DNA from: Nemertoderma westbladi
Taxonomy: Eukaryota > Xenacoelomorpha > Nemertodermatida > Nemertodermatidae
Assembly: GCA_032718475.1 (NCBI GenBank)
Contig: JAUCBJ010005670.1
Span: 1-43,153 of the forward strand
DNA: 43,153 bases
Direction of reading: 5' to 3'
The first letter of the stretch is position 1. Each line of letters opens with the position of its first letter. Under the pieces are notes generated by a model. The model was not told the origin of the DNA. It saw only the letters and a program-made list of their open reading frames with translations, and did no database searches. The position numbers and the translations under genes are program-made. Positions 1 through 11,455 of the stretch are shown in pieces.

Positions 1-1120
1 TGCAATCAATAAAATGTTGTACTAGATGGTATATCAGTGAATTGTCAATTTTGAGGTCATCCAACCGCATCATCATGAAGCGCGCATTCTACCTAGAATA
101 AATTTATCAAGGATATATATAATATTGTAATACATATAAAAATATAATATTGTAATACATATAAAAATATAATATTGTTTAGAAAATATTTTGAGTGTAA
201 CTTGAATGCAGACGTGGACTGTTGAGCAGCGTCTTAAGCTAGAAAACTTCTTTCGCGGTGCGCTAGCCCCGCCAGCTAATAAAACATATACAATAAATAA
301 ATAAGTAGGCAGGCCTACGTTGGGGGATATGAGTAGGGCCTAGGGTGTATAACGCGAATTGGAGTGCAGATTAGGAGAAGATACAAATATGTAATAATAA
401 TAAAGAGGATTTTTCTTAACTTATTATTATATTTACTTATTATTCTTAATTTTTTTATGGTTTTCTATTTTATTTTATTAATAATTACATGTACTTTGAT
501 AACAATACCCAGGGACAATAATTATTCTGAAAAGCAGTGAAATGAATACTAAAAGCAACACTTTTAGGTACATACTCATTCATAGTCTCGTATGAGGTGA
601 TCAAAATCAGGAATTGATCCAAAATATACACAAACAGCAAGTGCAAACAAGCACAGTGGAGGGGGGGGGGGGGGGGGGGGACTGGACGCAAATCCTATAT
701 TGGCGAATTAATATCCCGCCTAGATGTTAAATTCCCGATTTAGGGAAAGGAGCAGGTTACAGTGATTAGTGTTCTAACCAAAACAATAAACTAAACTTAA
801 TAGAACAGGATACTGTTTTATTTTTGGAGTAATCAGCTGTTATTTGCGTCGAATTTCCCCTGGAGAGGGATGAATTTTATTTCGTCGAAAGTCCCCCCTA
901 TCAGCATTCCCATATGGATATATAAATTACATAACGCAAAGGTTTACTAATTAATGGAAAAGGTTTAATCTGTGATGAGTATTTCCTTTCACTGTCACTG
1001 TTCTTCGATACATAAATATAGGCCTACATAATTATATTTTATGATGCAAAAAAACAATAATTAAACACCACTTCAACTTAAAATCCAATTATTGTCGCTC
1101 CAGATAACACATGCCTATTT
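1..1120. other. AT-rich intergenic region
   Basis: No convincing gene on either strand. It holds short AT-rich duplications near 117-175 (a roughly 24-bp unit with 'aatattgtaatacatat' repeated) and the poly(G)-headed repeat listed separately at 661-900. The only open frame over 60 codons in its first 700 bases runs into the poly(G) tract, giving a proline run, and has no recognisable domain. Confidence 0.6.
661..900 (+). repeat. Poly(G)-headed dispersed repeat, copy 1
   Basis: A run of 20 G is followed by about 220 bp that recurs almost in full at 33415-33660, where it also starts with a G run. Shared landmarks in order are ACTGGACGCAAA, GGCGAATTAATATCC, GGGAAAGG-(A)-CAGGTTACAGTG, AACCAAAACAATAAACTAAA, AATAGAACAGGATAC, AATCAGCTGTTATTTGCGTC and CCCCTGGAGAGGGATGAATT, ending in a C run before TA. 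Shorter relatives occur elsewhere in the window. No coding capacity. Probably a non-autonomous mobile element; its class is not known to me. Confidence 0.8.
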
Positions 1121-2270
1121 CACACAAAGTAACGGTGTGGTAAGTGTTCCGATTTCACACAATGTAACGGTGTGGTAAGTGTTCCGATTTCACACAATGT
1201 AACGGTGTGGTAAGTGTTCCGATTTCACACCAAGTACTTGTTCTGGTAAGTGCCCCGATTTCTCACCAAGTACTTGTTCTGGTAAGTGTTCCGATTTCTC
1301 ACTAAGTACTTGTTCTGGTAAGTGTTCCGATTTCTCACTATGTACTTGTTCTGGTAAGTGTTCCGATTTCTTACCAAGTACTTGTTCTGGTAAGTGCTCC
1401 GATTTCTTACCAAGTACTTGTTCTGGTAAGTGTTCCGATTTCACACTAAGTACTTGTTCTGGTAAGTGCTCCGATTTCTTACCAAGTACTTGTTCAGGTA
1501 AGTGTTCCGATTTCACACTAAGTACTTGTTCTGGTAAGTGTTCCGATTTCTCACTAAGTACTTGTTCTGGTAAGTGCTGCGATTTCTTACCAAGTACTTG
1601 TTCTGGTAAGTGTTCCGATTTCACACTAAGTACTTGTTCTGGTAAGTGTTCCGATTTCACACTAAGTACTTGTTCTGGTAAGTGTTCCGATTTCACACTA
1701 AAGTACTTGTTCTGGTAAGTGTTCCGATTTCACACTAAGTACTTGTTCTGGTAAGTGTTCCGATTTCACACTAAGTACTTGTTCTGGTAAGTGTTCCGAT
1801 TTCTCACAAAGTACTTGTTCTGGTAAGTGTTCCGATTTCTCACCAAGTACTTGTTCTGTTAAGTGTTCCGATTTCACACCAAGTACTTGTTCTGGTAAGT
1901 GTTCCGATTTCAGACTAAGTACTTGTTCTGGTAAGTGTTCCGATTTCACACTAAGTACTTGTTCTGGTAAGTGTTCCGATTTCACACTAAGTACTTGTTC
2001 TGGTAAGTGTTCCGATTTCTCACTAAGTACTTGTTCTGGTAAGTGTTCCGATTTCTCACCAAGTACTTGTTCTGTTAAGTGTTCCGATTTCACACCAAGT
2101 ACTTGTTCTGGTAAGTGTTCCGATTTCACACTAAGTACTTGTTCAGGTAAGTGTTCCGATTTCACACTAAGTACTTGTTCTGGTAAGTGTTCCGATTTCT
2201 CACCAAGTACTTGTTCTGTTAAGTGTTCCGATTTCTCACGAAGTACTTGTTCTGGTAGGTGCTCCGATTT
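1121..2270. repeat. 36-bp tandem array (about 31 units)
   Basis: Head-to-tail array with typical unit 'aagtacttgttctggtaagt' + 'gttccgatttcacact' (36 bp), showing mostly C/T and A/C variants between units. The first three units (1121-1228) are a diverged form with 'gtaacggtgtgg' in place of 'gtacttgttctgg'. Because 36 is divisible by 3, the minus strand stays open for 168 and then 155 codons, repeating a 12-residue unit (KSEHLPEQVLSV and variants); an extra A near 1700 separates the two frames. I treat these frames as by-products of the period, not as a gene. Every unit carries a GGTAAGT-type sequence on the + strand. Confidence 0.9.
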
Positions 2271-2279
2271 CCCGTAATT

Positions 2280-3350
2280 TCAGACTAGAAACTGTTTTTT
2301 TTAATAAAGGCAAAGGTAGCCACTTAAGGGGATTTGAAAACTGTGGTGTAGTCTAAATTTAACTACAAATACATAATTTTTTTTTTTTTGGCTGCTTAGT
2401 GCTTTTTTTATTTTTAATGACAAACTTATACAACAAACAAATACATAAATTAATAATGTTAATTAATTACATACTGTAAACAACAAATAAATATTATAAA
2501 TAAATGTAATTATATAACCAGGCAGATATTGCATTGCACCTTATATGTAAAGTATACACCGTAGGTAGGTAGGTAATATAAATATGGTAGGTAACGGTAG
2601 GTAATTATCTATAACCCGTCTGATGCATTATTTCAAAAATTTTCAAAAATACAAAAATGATTTTCAAAAAAGTTCAAAAAATTGCATTTTGTTTACAAAA
2701 TCACGTGTACAGTATTGTGTATTTTTGATAAAAATGGGTGGTCATTGAATAAGCTAGAACAAGGGATAATAATATTAACTTATTTGACTGTATAAAAATA
2801 TTATTATAGCCACATCGCCATTCACGGCATTAAAAACCCGAGAATTCGCACCTATAGTCTTGCTTAGATCTGGCCTCACCTAATTGCAAATCCTCTACGT
2901 ACCTATCTATTGTTATCATTATCATATATTATTATACATGCATGCATACAACGGACTCATATTTATTTTATTATAGAAATTATTATTAAATATAATTATT
3001 AGTAAAATACGCAATGGTAGCTATATATATTACACAGACAGGGGGAGTTAGATTGATTAAGCAACTACAACTTTCTTATTTCCATGGAAACGAACACAAT
3101 GGAAAGACATGTTTATCAAAAATTCAAAAAATAGCGTGTTTCTAGATTCCACGATAGTAGTCAGTTTATCTATATATAATTATATAAAAAGTTTACAATG
3201 GTTACCTTTACCATGTCGCAAGGTTCTGCTCTATCAATTATTAAAAACCATTACGCCATGTGGAATTTCATAAAGACGCAAAGCAAAAATGTTATTTTCA
3301 ACACATTCAGAGGACACCAAATCATGACCTACTGTAGATTTATATAGTAC
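2280..3350. other. AT-rich intergenic region, no gene seen
   Basis: About 1.07 kb between the 36-bp array and a LINE fragment. It contains poly(T) runs near 2371-2415, a short 'GTAG' microsatellite near 2565-2605 and a repeated 'tttcaaaaa' motif near 2630-2680. No coding frame with recognisable content. Confidence 0.6.
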
Positions 3351-3352
3351 GT

Positions 3353-3817
3353 CATGACCAAATCTCTGGATGGCACTTACACAAGAATGCTGCGCCGGGT
3401 TCATTGTGTCAAGTACAATGTACACATCTCCAATCAGAATCTATACAACATTGGATGTGTTTCATTATTCTCCCCTAGCTTGACAATAGAACGGAACCGC
3501 CTCCGCTTTGCAGGACATTGCTTTCGCCGTGAGGACCAACCAGTGCAGAATCTTGTGCTTCGGCGGCCTCATGGAGTGAATAAGCATGGTGGACAGCCGG
3601 TAGAAATTACTTTTTTGAGACGCATCTTAAAGGACACTGGCCTTGAAGATGCGGATGATCTAGCAAATGTCATGGGTGATAGGGAGTTGTGGCGGCGCAA
3701 TTTTGTCGACAAGCCGGCTCAACATGCTTAATATATATGTAATATATAATATAATAATTATATATAATATAATACTTGTGCTGCAATGCAGCATGCCCAT
3801 AGTAGTAGTATTAGTAG
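3353..3817 (+). mobile_element. LINE 3'-terminal fragment (copy C)
   Basis: The 125-codon frame at 3354-3731 is the C-terminal end of the same non-LTR retrotransposon as at 11.9 and 40.5 kb. Shared blocks are 'TRMLRRVHCVKYN', 'NRLRFAGHCFRREDQPV', 'PHGVNKHGGQP' and 'DADDLANVMGDRELWR'. It begins abruptly at the codons for TKSLDGT, so it is severely 5'-truncated. After the stop, a roughly 50-bp AT-rich stretch (3732-3780) is present that copies A and B lack. The shared 3' end 'CTGCAATGCAGCATGCC' and an (AGT)n tail follow. A small in-frame insertion sits between GGQP and TFLRR. No reverse-transcriptase core is present, so it is a dead fragment. Confidence 0.88.
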
Positions 3818-4446
3818 AATTTTCAACACGAGATACGCAAGCAAAATGTTTGAAAAAGCAAAATTTTAAGTTGCTCACTTGAAAAAAAAAAGATTTTTAA
3901 AATTGGTAATCCATAATTTCATGGACCAGAAACCAAAACAAATTTGCAGGACCGGAAGTGAAGGAAGATACTTGGCACGACCGCCTTACTACTACTGCTA
4001 CTACGATGACTGCCTACTATGATAGGATCGCGACCGCCTATTATCCGCCATTTTATGATCTCCGAACTGTTGGCTCTTAGATTTGATTGTATAACAAAAC
4101 AACATTTACAAAAAGTTTATTTCAAAGTCGAACTCATTTCAGTTACTCTCAGATTATTCTCAAAAATACATTTTGAATTTTTGGTGTCAAGGATAATTTC
4201 CCTTGAAAAATGGCTACTTTACGGAATAAATTATAATAAATAATACAACAACCATCACCAAGGCACAGAAACTCCAGACCACAAGACTATAAGCAAGTAA
4301 TATTGTTTGCTGGTCCTCCTCATAACAGCTCCAAATGTCATTAAAGTTTGAGCTGCACTGAACACTTCATCAAACTTTTGGTTTACAACTTACATTCCAT
4401 TTTCGGTTCTATACATAAAATACAAAACTTAAACTCTGAATCCCCA
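3818..4446. other. Intergenic region downstream of the zinc-finger gene
   Basis: AT-rich sequence between the LINE fragment and the 3' end of the zinc-finger gene. A TTTATT at about 4116 would read AATAAA on the minus strand and could be a distant polyadenylation signal for that gene. Nothing else recognised. Confidence 0.45.
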
Positions 4447-6489
4447 CTATGTATACATCATATGAACAGAGTCAACGTGAATATTCAGATTGGCTTTCTG
4501 GCAAAATTCTTTACCACAGTAACTGCATTTGTACCTAAAGCCTTTATGGACAATGTTGACGTGCTTGGTTAGGGCGCTTCGGTCAGAATATACTTTACAG
4601 CAGTCAATACAATTGAACTTTTCTGTACCTTTGTGGACAGAGTCAATGTGTCTCTTTAGGTTGGATCTGCTGCTAATTCCTTTACCGCAATCAAAACAAG
4701 TATACTTCAACTTGACACCCTTGTGGATAGAGACAACGTGACTGCTTAGGGAGCTTTGATGGCTAAATATCTTACCACAATCAATGCAACTGTATTTGAC
4801 ACCTTTATGCATAGTGTCAAAGTGCTTTAATAGGTAGCTTTTCTGGCGGAACACTTTACTGCAATCACTGCAATTGAACTGTTCAATACTATTATGAACA
4901 GCGCTGATATGCCTGTTTAAATTATTTTGGTTGCTCAATACTTTACCGCATTCCTTACAACTGTACTTGATATCTTTATGAATTAAATCGACATGCTTAC
5001 GCAGATTGGTGCTCTGCGTGAACACTTCGTCGCAATAAATGCAAGCGAACTCTACGGCACCTTTATGCGCAAAGACAACATGTCGGTCGAGGTAAATTTG
5101 TTGTTTAAATACCTTAGCGCAATCTGAGCAATTAAACCTGACACCTTTGTGAAAAGAGTTTACGTGCTTATCTAGGTAACCTTTCTGCGTAAATACTTTG
5201 TCGCACTGATCGCAATGGTATCTGATCCGGTTGTGAACAGCTTCTATATGTTGCTTTAAACAACTCTTCAATACAAAAGCTTTTCCACAATGAAAGCATT
5301 TATACTTGATATCTTTATGCACAAAGTCGACATGTGTTTTTAAATTGCGTTTCAGCGGAAAAGCTTTCCCACAATCGGAGCAGTTATAATGAATACCTTT
5401 ATGAATGAAGCTGACATGCGTGTTTAGCGATCTTTGGGAATAAAAAACATTACCACAATCAGCGCAATCAAACCTGATTTTATGCGCTGATGCCAAATGG
5501 ATCTTTAAATGTTTTTCCAGAGTTCCTTCGTCTTTGAATATATCGCAGCAATACAAGCAGTACTTGGTATCTGATGAGTAAACTAACTCCCCAACTGCCG
5601 CACTATTAACATCAGGCGACTCGCTACTGATAGTCGTTTGAGTAGCGCTGCATATAGGAACGTTCCCGGCTGAGGAACTCACAACATTAACATCAAGCGA
5701 CATGCTACTGGTAGTCGGTTGAGTAACGCAGCATATAGGAACGTTCCCCAGAGAGGAACTCGCAACATTAACATCAGGGGATCCGCTACTGGTAGTCGGT
5801 TGAGTAGCGCTGCATATAGGAACGTTCCCCAGAGAGGAACTCGCAACATTAACATCAGGGGATCCTCCACTGGTAGTCGGTTGAGTAGCGCTGCATATAG
5901 GAACGTTCCCCAGAGAGGAACTCGCAACATTAACATCAGGGGATCCTCCACTGGTAGTCGGTTGAGTAGCGCTGCATATAGGAACGTTCCCCAGAGAGGA
6001 ACTCGCAACATTAACATCAGGGGATCCGCTACTGGTAGTCAGTTGAGTAGCGCTGCATATAGGAACGTTCTCCAGAGATGAACTCGCAACATTAACATCA
6101 GGGGATCCGCTACTGGTAGTCGGTTGAGTAACGCAGCATATAGGAACGTTCCCCAGAGAGGAACTCGCAACATTAACTAGCCCAACATCCACTCCAGTAT
6201 CCTCTGACGGCCCAGAGGCAAGACAATCCTCGAATAGTACAACTGACACCTCGGAGGCAGGATATTCACCATTGATATTTGCGTTTTCAGTTTCAGTAAC
6301 ACATTGAGAAACTCTTTCACTATCAGTTATTAATGAAACACAATAATCTGCAGTTTTTTCACAATTAATAGTTTCATCAACCAGTACAGGGTTAACGTCT
6401 ACTCCAATAAACAAGTTACCATCAAAGGTAGACGAAATCTCAACATTGTTGTATTCATTCACATTAACTGAACTGTTTACTTCTTCCAT
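4447..6489 (-). CDS. C2H2 zinc-finger protein, 13 fingers, N-terminal 27-residue repeats
   Basis: A complete 680-residue single-exon frame. Residues 1-104 are acidic and low in recognisable motifs. Residues about 105-294 are seven tandem copies of a 27-residue unit (core NVASSSLGNVPICSATQPTT). From about residue 308 to the end there are 13 C2H2 fingers, mostly C-x2-C-x12-H-x4-H, joined by short linkers of the HKG(V/I)(K/R)(F/Y) type rather than the TGEKP linker common in vertebrate KRAB-type proteins. Family knowledge suggests a nuclear sequence-specific DNA-binding protein. Its target and ortholog are unknown to me, and no KRAB, BTB or SCAN domain is visible. The start is the first ATG after upstream stops. 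The DNA repeat (81-bp unit, about 5608-6174) is nearly identical between copies, so this spacer is likely to vary in length between alleles. Confidence 0.92.
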   Translation of the reverse strand: MEEVNSSVNVNEYNNVEISSTFDGNLFIGVDVNPVLVDETINCEKTADYCVSLITDSERVSQCVTETENANINGEYPASEVSVVLFEDCLASGPSEDTGVDVGLVNVASSSLGNVPICCVTQPTTSSGSPDVNVASSSLENVPICSATQLTTSSGSPDVNVASSSLGNVPICSATQPTTSGGSPDVNVASSSLGNVPICSATQPTTSGGSPDVNVASSSLGNVPICSATQPTTSSGSPDVNVASSSLGNVPICCVTQPTTSSMSLDVNVVSSSAGNVPICSATQTTISSESPDVNSAAVGELVYSSDTKYCLYCCDIFKDEGTLEKHLKIHLASAHKIRFDCADCGNVFYSQRSLNTHVSFIHKGIHYNCSDCGKAFPLKRNLKTHVDFVHKDIKYKCFHCGKAFVLKSCLKQHIEAVHNRIRYHCDQCDKVFTQKGYLDKHVNSFHKGVRFNCSDCAKVFKQQIYLDRHVVFAHKGAVEFACIYCDEVFTQSTNLRKHVDLIHKDIKYSCKECGKVLSNQNNLNRHISAVHNSIEQFNCSDCSKVFRQKSYLLKHFDTMHKGVKYSCIDCGKIFSHQSSLSSHVVSIHKGVKLKYTCFDCGKGISSRSNLKRHIDSVHKGTEKFNCIDCCKVYSDRSALTKHVNIVHKGFRYKCSYCGKEFCQKANLNIHVDSVHMMYT
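5608..6174 (-). repeat. 81-bp coding minisatellite (7 copies) in the zinc-finger gene
   Basis: Seven in-frame copies of an 81-bp unit encode the Ser/Thr-rich 27-residue repeat ahead of the zinc fingers. Inner copies differ by only one or a few bases, while the outermost copies are more diverged (ICCVTQ and SAGNVP variants). This pattern fits recent expansion from the middle of the array. It also produces long open frames on the opposite strand, which are not genes. Confidence 0.9.
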
Positions 6490-9400
6490 TTAAATAATTC
6501 CCCCAAGATGACTTTGTTTCAATCCCAAATATACCGGCATAGAATAGGAATTTAGTAACAAAACTCGCGGATACAAAATAATATGTGTTGTTAGAAATTG
6601 TAGACAAATAAACAGTACCGCGTACCGGCAAAATCAGTAGGCCTATCCTACAGTAGCGGTAATTCACAATTTATGTAGGTACGTGGTGTTCTCCCCTATT
6701 TTAATATTTTAATTTAACGTTCATATGCGCACCTATCTGCCTCTGGCAAAATTTAAGGGAAATGAGCAGGTTAATGGCGGTGTTTTCTAACCAAAACAAT
6801 AAACAAACCAGATGTCTTCTTAATCAAGGGAAAGGGGGGTGGATATAAATATACTTTCTTTTTGAACACCATAGCTCTTTCGCTACTCAATTTTATTTAT
6901 TTTGTGCTGAATTTTAAAACACCAAGTGATTGGTAATTGAAGTCTCCATCATCAAAAAAATATTAGTTAAATTTAACCAGAACAGGAATGGTTATACAAA
7001 TGTGAATGTGATCTTCATTGGGCTCACCTGCCCGCGCAGCTGATAGGTGCCTGGGAACTCAATACAACAACATGGCACAACAACCACTCCCAATGTTATT
7101 AAAAACTACCGCTAGTTCGTAGCTCATTTTTTAAGATTTGTTTGAAATGTTCTTAAACAGTAAAACATGTTACCGTTACCGGTAGGATTTTAGGTTTTCA
7201 GTTGTCGGTGTCGGTATTAGCCTATAAAATAAAATAAATAAAATATATAAAATAAATAATTGTTGTTCTAAACTAAACCATTCCGAAATATGACACACAT
7301 ATTTAAAAACACGTTCTAGAACAATTATTCTAGAACAATTCTAGAATAATAGCTAACAAAAGGTCACATTTTGAACAAAAATGTACTTTGATACAAACTG
7401 AGAGTTTAAGTGGAATGCCTACTGCTACTATGTATAGTATAATATAACGTATGTAGGCGAACTCAACCCAGTTCGTACAGATCAACGTAAATTTCATTAC
7501 AGCTATGTACCGGTATTGCGGTAAAGAGCAGAGCAGAGCTAAATTCCATCATTTGCAGTGAAAATAATGCAAAAGGAGTGGAAATCAAAATAATGTAGTT
7601 GATTGTTTAACATTTCTATCGTCTGATAGTGTTCAGTGTATAGAAGGAGTTAAATCTAAATGTTATAGGCCCTATTTAAAAATAAATGTATTTTTAGTTG
7701 ATCTACTGATCTATAATTAGTCTGATATTATTATTAAAATTAATGTTGGCCTAAAATTTACAGATTGTGTAGTCAGCCACAGACAGTAGGTCCTGGGGGC
7801 CTCGATTTTGAATTTTTTTTAATGCCATTTTACCAGTTCCCGTGGCAAACCACTTATAAAATTTTTGTATTTTTGGTCAATTTACCGCTTCCTAGAGAAA
7901 ACCGCCACTTAGAAATTTGTTACCGGCTTCCTATAACAAAATACTTAGAACTTTAACTTATAATTGTGATTCAAAATAAGCTCCTCCCAACACCCCACTG
8001 CACTCTATTTAGTTAGAGCGCTACGCTACCGCTCGCAAACTACCACTTGCTGACTTGACATGTAAAAGTATTGTTCTTCCAAAATCAATTCCTCTATCAG
8101 TCTATTTATTCAGTCTAATTATTTTAAAGTTAATTTTTAACATAATAGTAGTAGGCCTAATAAAATAGAAAAACAATACAAGATCCTAGATGTGAGTTGA
8201 AAGATTGCACAGTAACATTCTATATAATTACCTAATTAACTGATTAACTAAAACTGCTAATTAACTATTAAGAAATGCCTAATTGCATAATAATATAATA
8301 ATAATAATTGCCTAATAGATAATATTAAGAAATTGATGTATTGATTAAATTAAAAATATTAATTAGGCATAATCTGATAGTCAGATAGTACAAAATTCTA
8401 CAACTCCTAAAAAATATGCACTTTATACCGGTAATAATTGCTTAATAATAATTTTCGTACCGCTATTTGACTTAAAAGCTGGTCAGGAAGTCAGGTTGGT
8501 TACAGTCAGACAGTCAGACAGTAGCAGAGTAGGCTGGTAGCGTGGTAGGGTAGGGGGAATACAGGAATATGACTGCAATATTATAGGACATAGGATGGCA
8601 GATGGAGTCAGTGACTATGACTATATTAACTGCTGAACTGATTAACTACCGACTACCGGCTGACCGGTAAGTCAGTAAGTAGCCTATACCTGTATACAAT
8701 CCTGCAATCTGACAATTCACAGTAAAATAATGAATGCTGGAATGTGATGTCTGGATGTGAAGATGTGATGAGATGACGCCAAATATTTTAGAATCGAGTT
8801 CTGGATTTCGAACGCACATTAAAAGTAAAAGTGACCGTAAAAGCCAGAGTACTGAAGTAAAACAGTAAAAGTCTACGTTGCCACGGGATAGACAGATAGA
8901 CTGATAGAGCGAGAGCTTTCTAACGAGCTATTGTACGCCTGATTTCGTCCAGATGCCTTCGATTGTGGATTGTATATTTATAGCCTTGCTAGGCCTATCT
9001 GCCTATCTGACTTCTGCCTATATTATATATCATATTTAGGCCTATGCCAGTATGCTGCTATGTATTGCAGTAGGGTATTCTGGTATCTGGGTATTAGATA
9101 CAGAGATATGCTATTGCGCTGCGATACAGCGATATGCCTGCTGGCTATCCATTGCAGATATCTGGATATGAATGCAATGCTGCTATGAGTGCAATGCACA
9201 ATGTTCGTTAGACTAGCTTCTGATGTCTGAGCTTGTTCGATTTGTTATAAGATGTCAAGCACATATCAGGACATGTCTGCATGTAGGCAGGCCTGCAGGC
9301 TGTAGCAGTGCTGGCAGTGTAGCTGAGTAGGCCTGCCTACCACCTACCGGCTGACCGGCAGACCGGAACCAGTACAAAAACAACTACAGAACTACCTGTC

Positions 9401-9580
9401 CACTGTCCTGCTGTCAGCCTGTACTGGTATCCTTGACTGGTATACAGGTATAGCTGTATAGCAGTACAGAGCAAATAAACAAAAGGTTTTCCACAACTGC
9501 AGGCGAACTATTCTGTTATACGTGTAGGCCTATACTCTGAGTATAGTTCGCCTTTCTATGGATACAACACTTTTTTGGTA
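6490..9580. other. Gene-free AT-rich region with short repeats
   Basis: About 3.1 kb upstream of the zinc-finger gene with no supportable coding frame. It contains a partial member of the poly(G) repeat family near 6750-6806 (GAGCAGGTTA ... CTAACCAAAACAATAAAC), a degenerate three-copy repeat of about 47 bp near 7825-7955 (units starting TACC(A/G)-(G/C)TTCC) and an AATT-rich block near 8220-8460. Runs of CAGTCAGACAGT and many AGGCCT and ACCGGT palindromes lie near 8500-9540. The zinc-finger promoter is presumably just above 6489, but no defined promoter element was identified. Confidence 0.5.
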
Positions 9581-10624
9581 GCACGAACTTAGTTCCAATC
9601 GCACATTTTCAAATGCGAACTTAGTTCCAATTGAAACGAATTTAGTTCCAAAATAAATATTACAAAGCGAACTTAGTTCCAATCGAGGCGAACTTAGTTC
9701 CAATCCCAGAATATCAAAACGAACTTAGTTCCCATGGATGCGAATTTACTTCCAAATGCATGCGAATTTAGTTCCAATGCATGCGAATTTAGTTCCAATG
9801 GAAGCGAATTTAGTTCCAATGGAAGCGAATTTAGTTCCAATGGGTACGAGTACCAATGTTTCAATCGTTGGGATAGCCACGTAGTAGGCGAAGCCTATTG
9901 CGTATTGTCACTATTTGGGGTGGGTAGGATCAACAATAATTGTAAATAATTGTAAAACCCTTCTGTAATTTTTAAAAAACAAATTATTATTAATGAATTA
10001 AATATAATTACACATTTTGAAATATATATTAATCACGAGTATACTGATACTGACGAACTGAGTCTGTAGTATACTCAAGTCATGCACATTGTGTGCCATT
10101 TTCACACCAAATACAATATTTACCAGTTGCTTCGGTTTAGGTGGATGGGCGTTGTTTTGGGTTAGGAGCTTGGGCGTTGTTTTTTTACAATGACTATCAT
10201 TTTAAATGATTAAATATAAATGAATTTAATTGAATTGTTTGGGTTAAGAGGTTGGGCGTTGTTTGGGATAAGATTGTTTTGGTTTGGATGTTGGGCGTTT
10301 TGGGTTAGTTATTTACAATTATTATTTAACCACCCACCTAATAGTGTCATTAAACAGATTCTTCGCCAACTACGTGGCTCGCCCCACACCTGAATCATTG
10401 GAACTAAATTCGCTTCCATTGGAACTAAATTCGCTTCCATTGGAACTAAATTCGCATGCATTGGAACTAAATTCGCATGCATTTGGAAGTAAACTCGCAT
10501 CCATTGGAACTAAGTTCGTTTTCGTTTTTCTCTAGTTATTGGAACTAAGTTCGCATAAATTGGAACTAAATTTGCCAAAATTGGAACTAAATTCGCATGA
10601 GGCTTAAATTGGAACTAAGTACGG
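9581..10624. mobile_element. Foldback element with tandem-repeat arms
   Basis: The left arm (about 9581-9950) is a series of 'GCGAA(T/C)TTAGTTCCAAT' units of about 20 bp, followed by unique sequence containing CCACGTAGT and GGCGAA. The right arm (about 10300-10624) is the reverse complement in the mirrored order: TACAATTATTATTTAACC, TTCGCCAACTACGTGG, then 'ATTGGAACTAAATTCGC' units. The central 350 bp (about 9950-10300) is AT-rich with repeated 'TTGGGCGTTGTTT' motifs and no gene. This architecture, long inverted repeats made of short direct repeats, is that of foldback transposons (Drosophila FB, sea-urchin TU type). Target duplications were not clearly seen at the outer ends. No transposase is encoded. 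Confidence 0.75.
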
Positions 10625-11455
10625 GGAATCCTTTTTATAAGGCCATCTAAATAACAGGCCATGACAAGGACCAAGCCTGCAAAATTATATCGCAGGCTGA
10701 CTGGTGAATTATCAAATATTATATTTTCCACGAATGCAGGGTCCATATTTAAAAGAAGATTACTATTTTTTCGTAAAGAATTTAGTTGAAACAGTATTTA
10801 ATAATTAATTAATTAATGATCGCTCGAGTTCCTGCAGCTTTTGTTTGTTTGTGGCTGCCTCTGGCTATGTTTGTGGCAGGAATGTTTGAACGCTAATAAG
10901 TCGGTCAATCATGGATGAAATGGAACCAAACTTGGTACACATGTAGTCATAGATAGATAGATAGATTTATTTATACATTATGTAAAAACAATAACAAATA
11001 CACCAAACAATGTACCGGTATAAAGGTATTGTCCAACATAACATATAGGATTACCCCTAAAGCTTTGCAGCTTATTTCCAAGGGGGTCCTTCAAAAATCG
11101 TAGTCTATCAAAAATTTAGAAATTCTACACACAGACAGACTTCTACAGTTCCTCTGTCTGCCGTTAGGGGGGCGAATTTACAGAAACGTAAAAGTAGCTG
11201 TAATTATAGAACCAACCGTCAGATTCATCTGAAATTTGGTAGTTGTATCCTACGAGCATTGCTTAATTAGAAAACCTACACACAGACAGACTTTTACATT
11301 TGTTTTGTTTTGTGTTTGTTTGTGTTTACATTGTTTAAATGGCCTTGATACACCACCACGAACGGGATCAGATTTCTTTACCATTTAAATGACTTGGAGT
11401 TGAGCTGTTAATGCAACTGTAATTAAAGGTGTAATATTATGGTTTTGTTCAGAAA
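10625..11455. other. Intergenic region with dispersed-repeat relics
   Basis: No gene seen. It contains a TAGA microsatellite near 10950 and two copies of a 'CTACACACAGACAGACTT' motif (about 11126 and 11277). 'CCAAACTTGGTACACATG' near 10930 resembles 'CATTTGGTACACATGCG' near 15855, suggesting fragments of an old interspersed repeat. Not assigned to a family. Confidence 0.45.

Noticed and set aside
1190-2165. Long minus-strand frames repeating KSEHLPEQVLSV
   Set aside because: They follow from a 36-bp period that is a multiple of three. Other frames in the same array are also open, and there is no flanking unique coding sequence.
5679-6081. Repeat-rich frames on both strands overlapping the zinc-finger gene
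   Set aside because: Shadows of the 81-bp coding repeat; the frame continuous with the 13 fingers is the real one.
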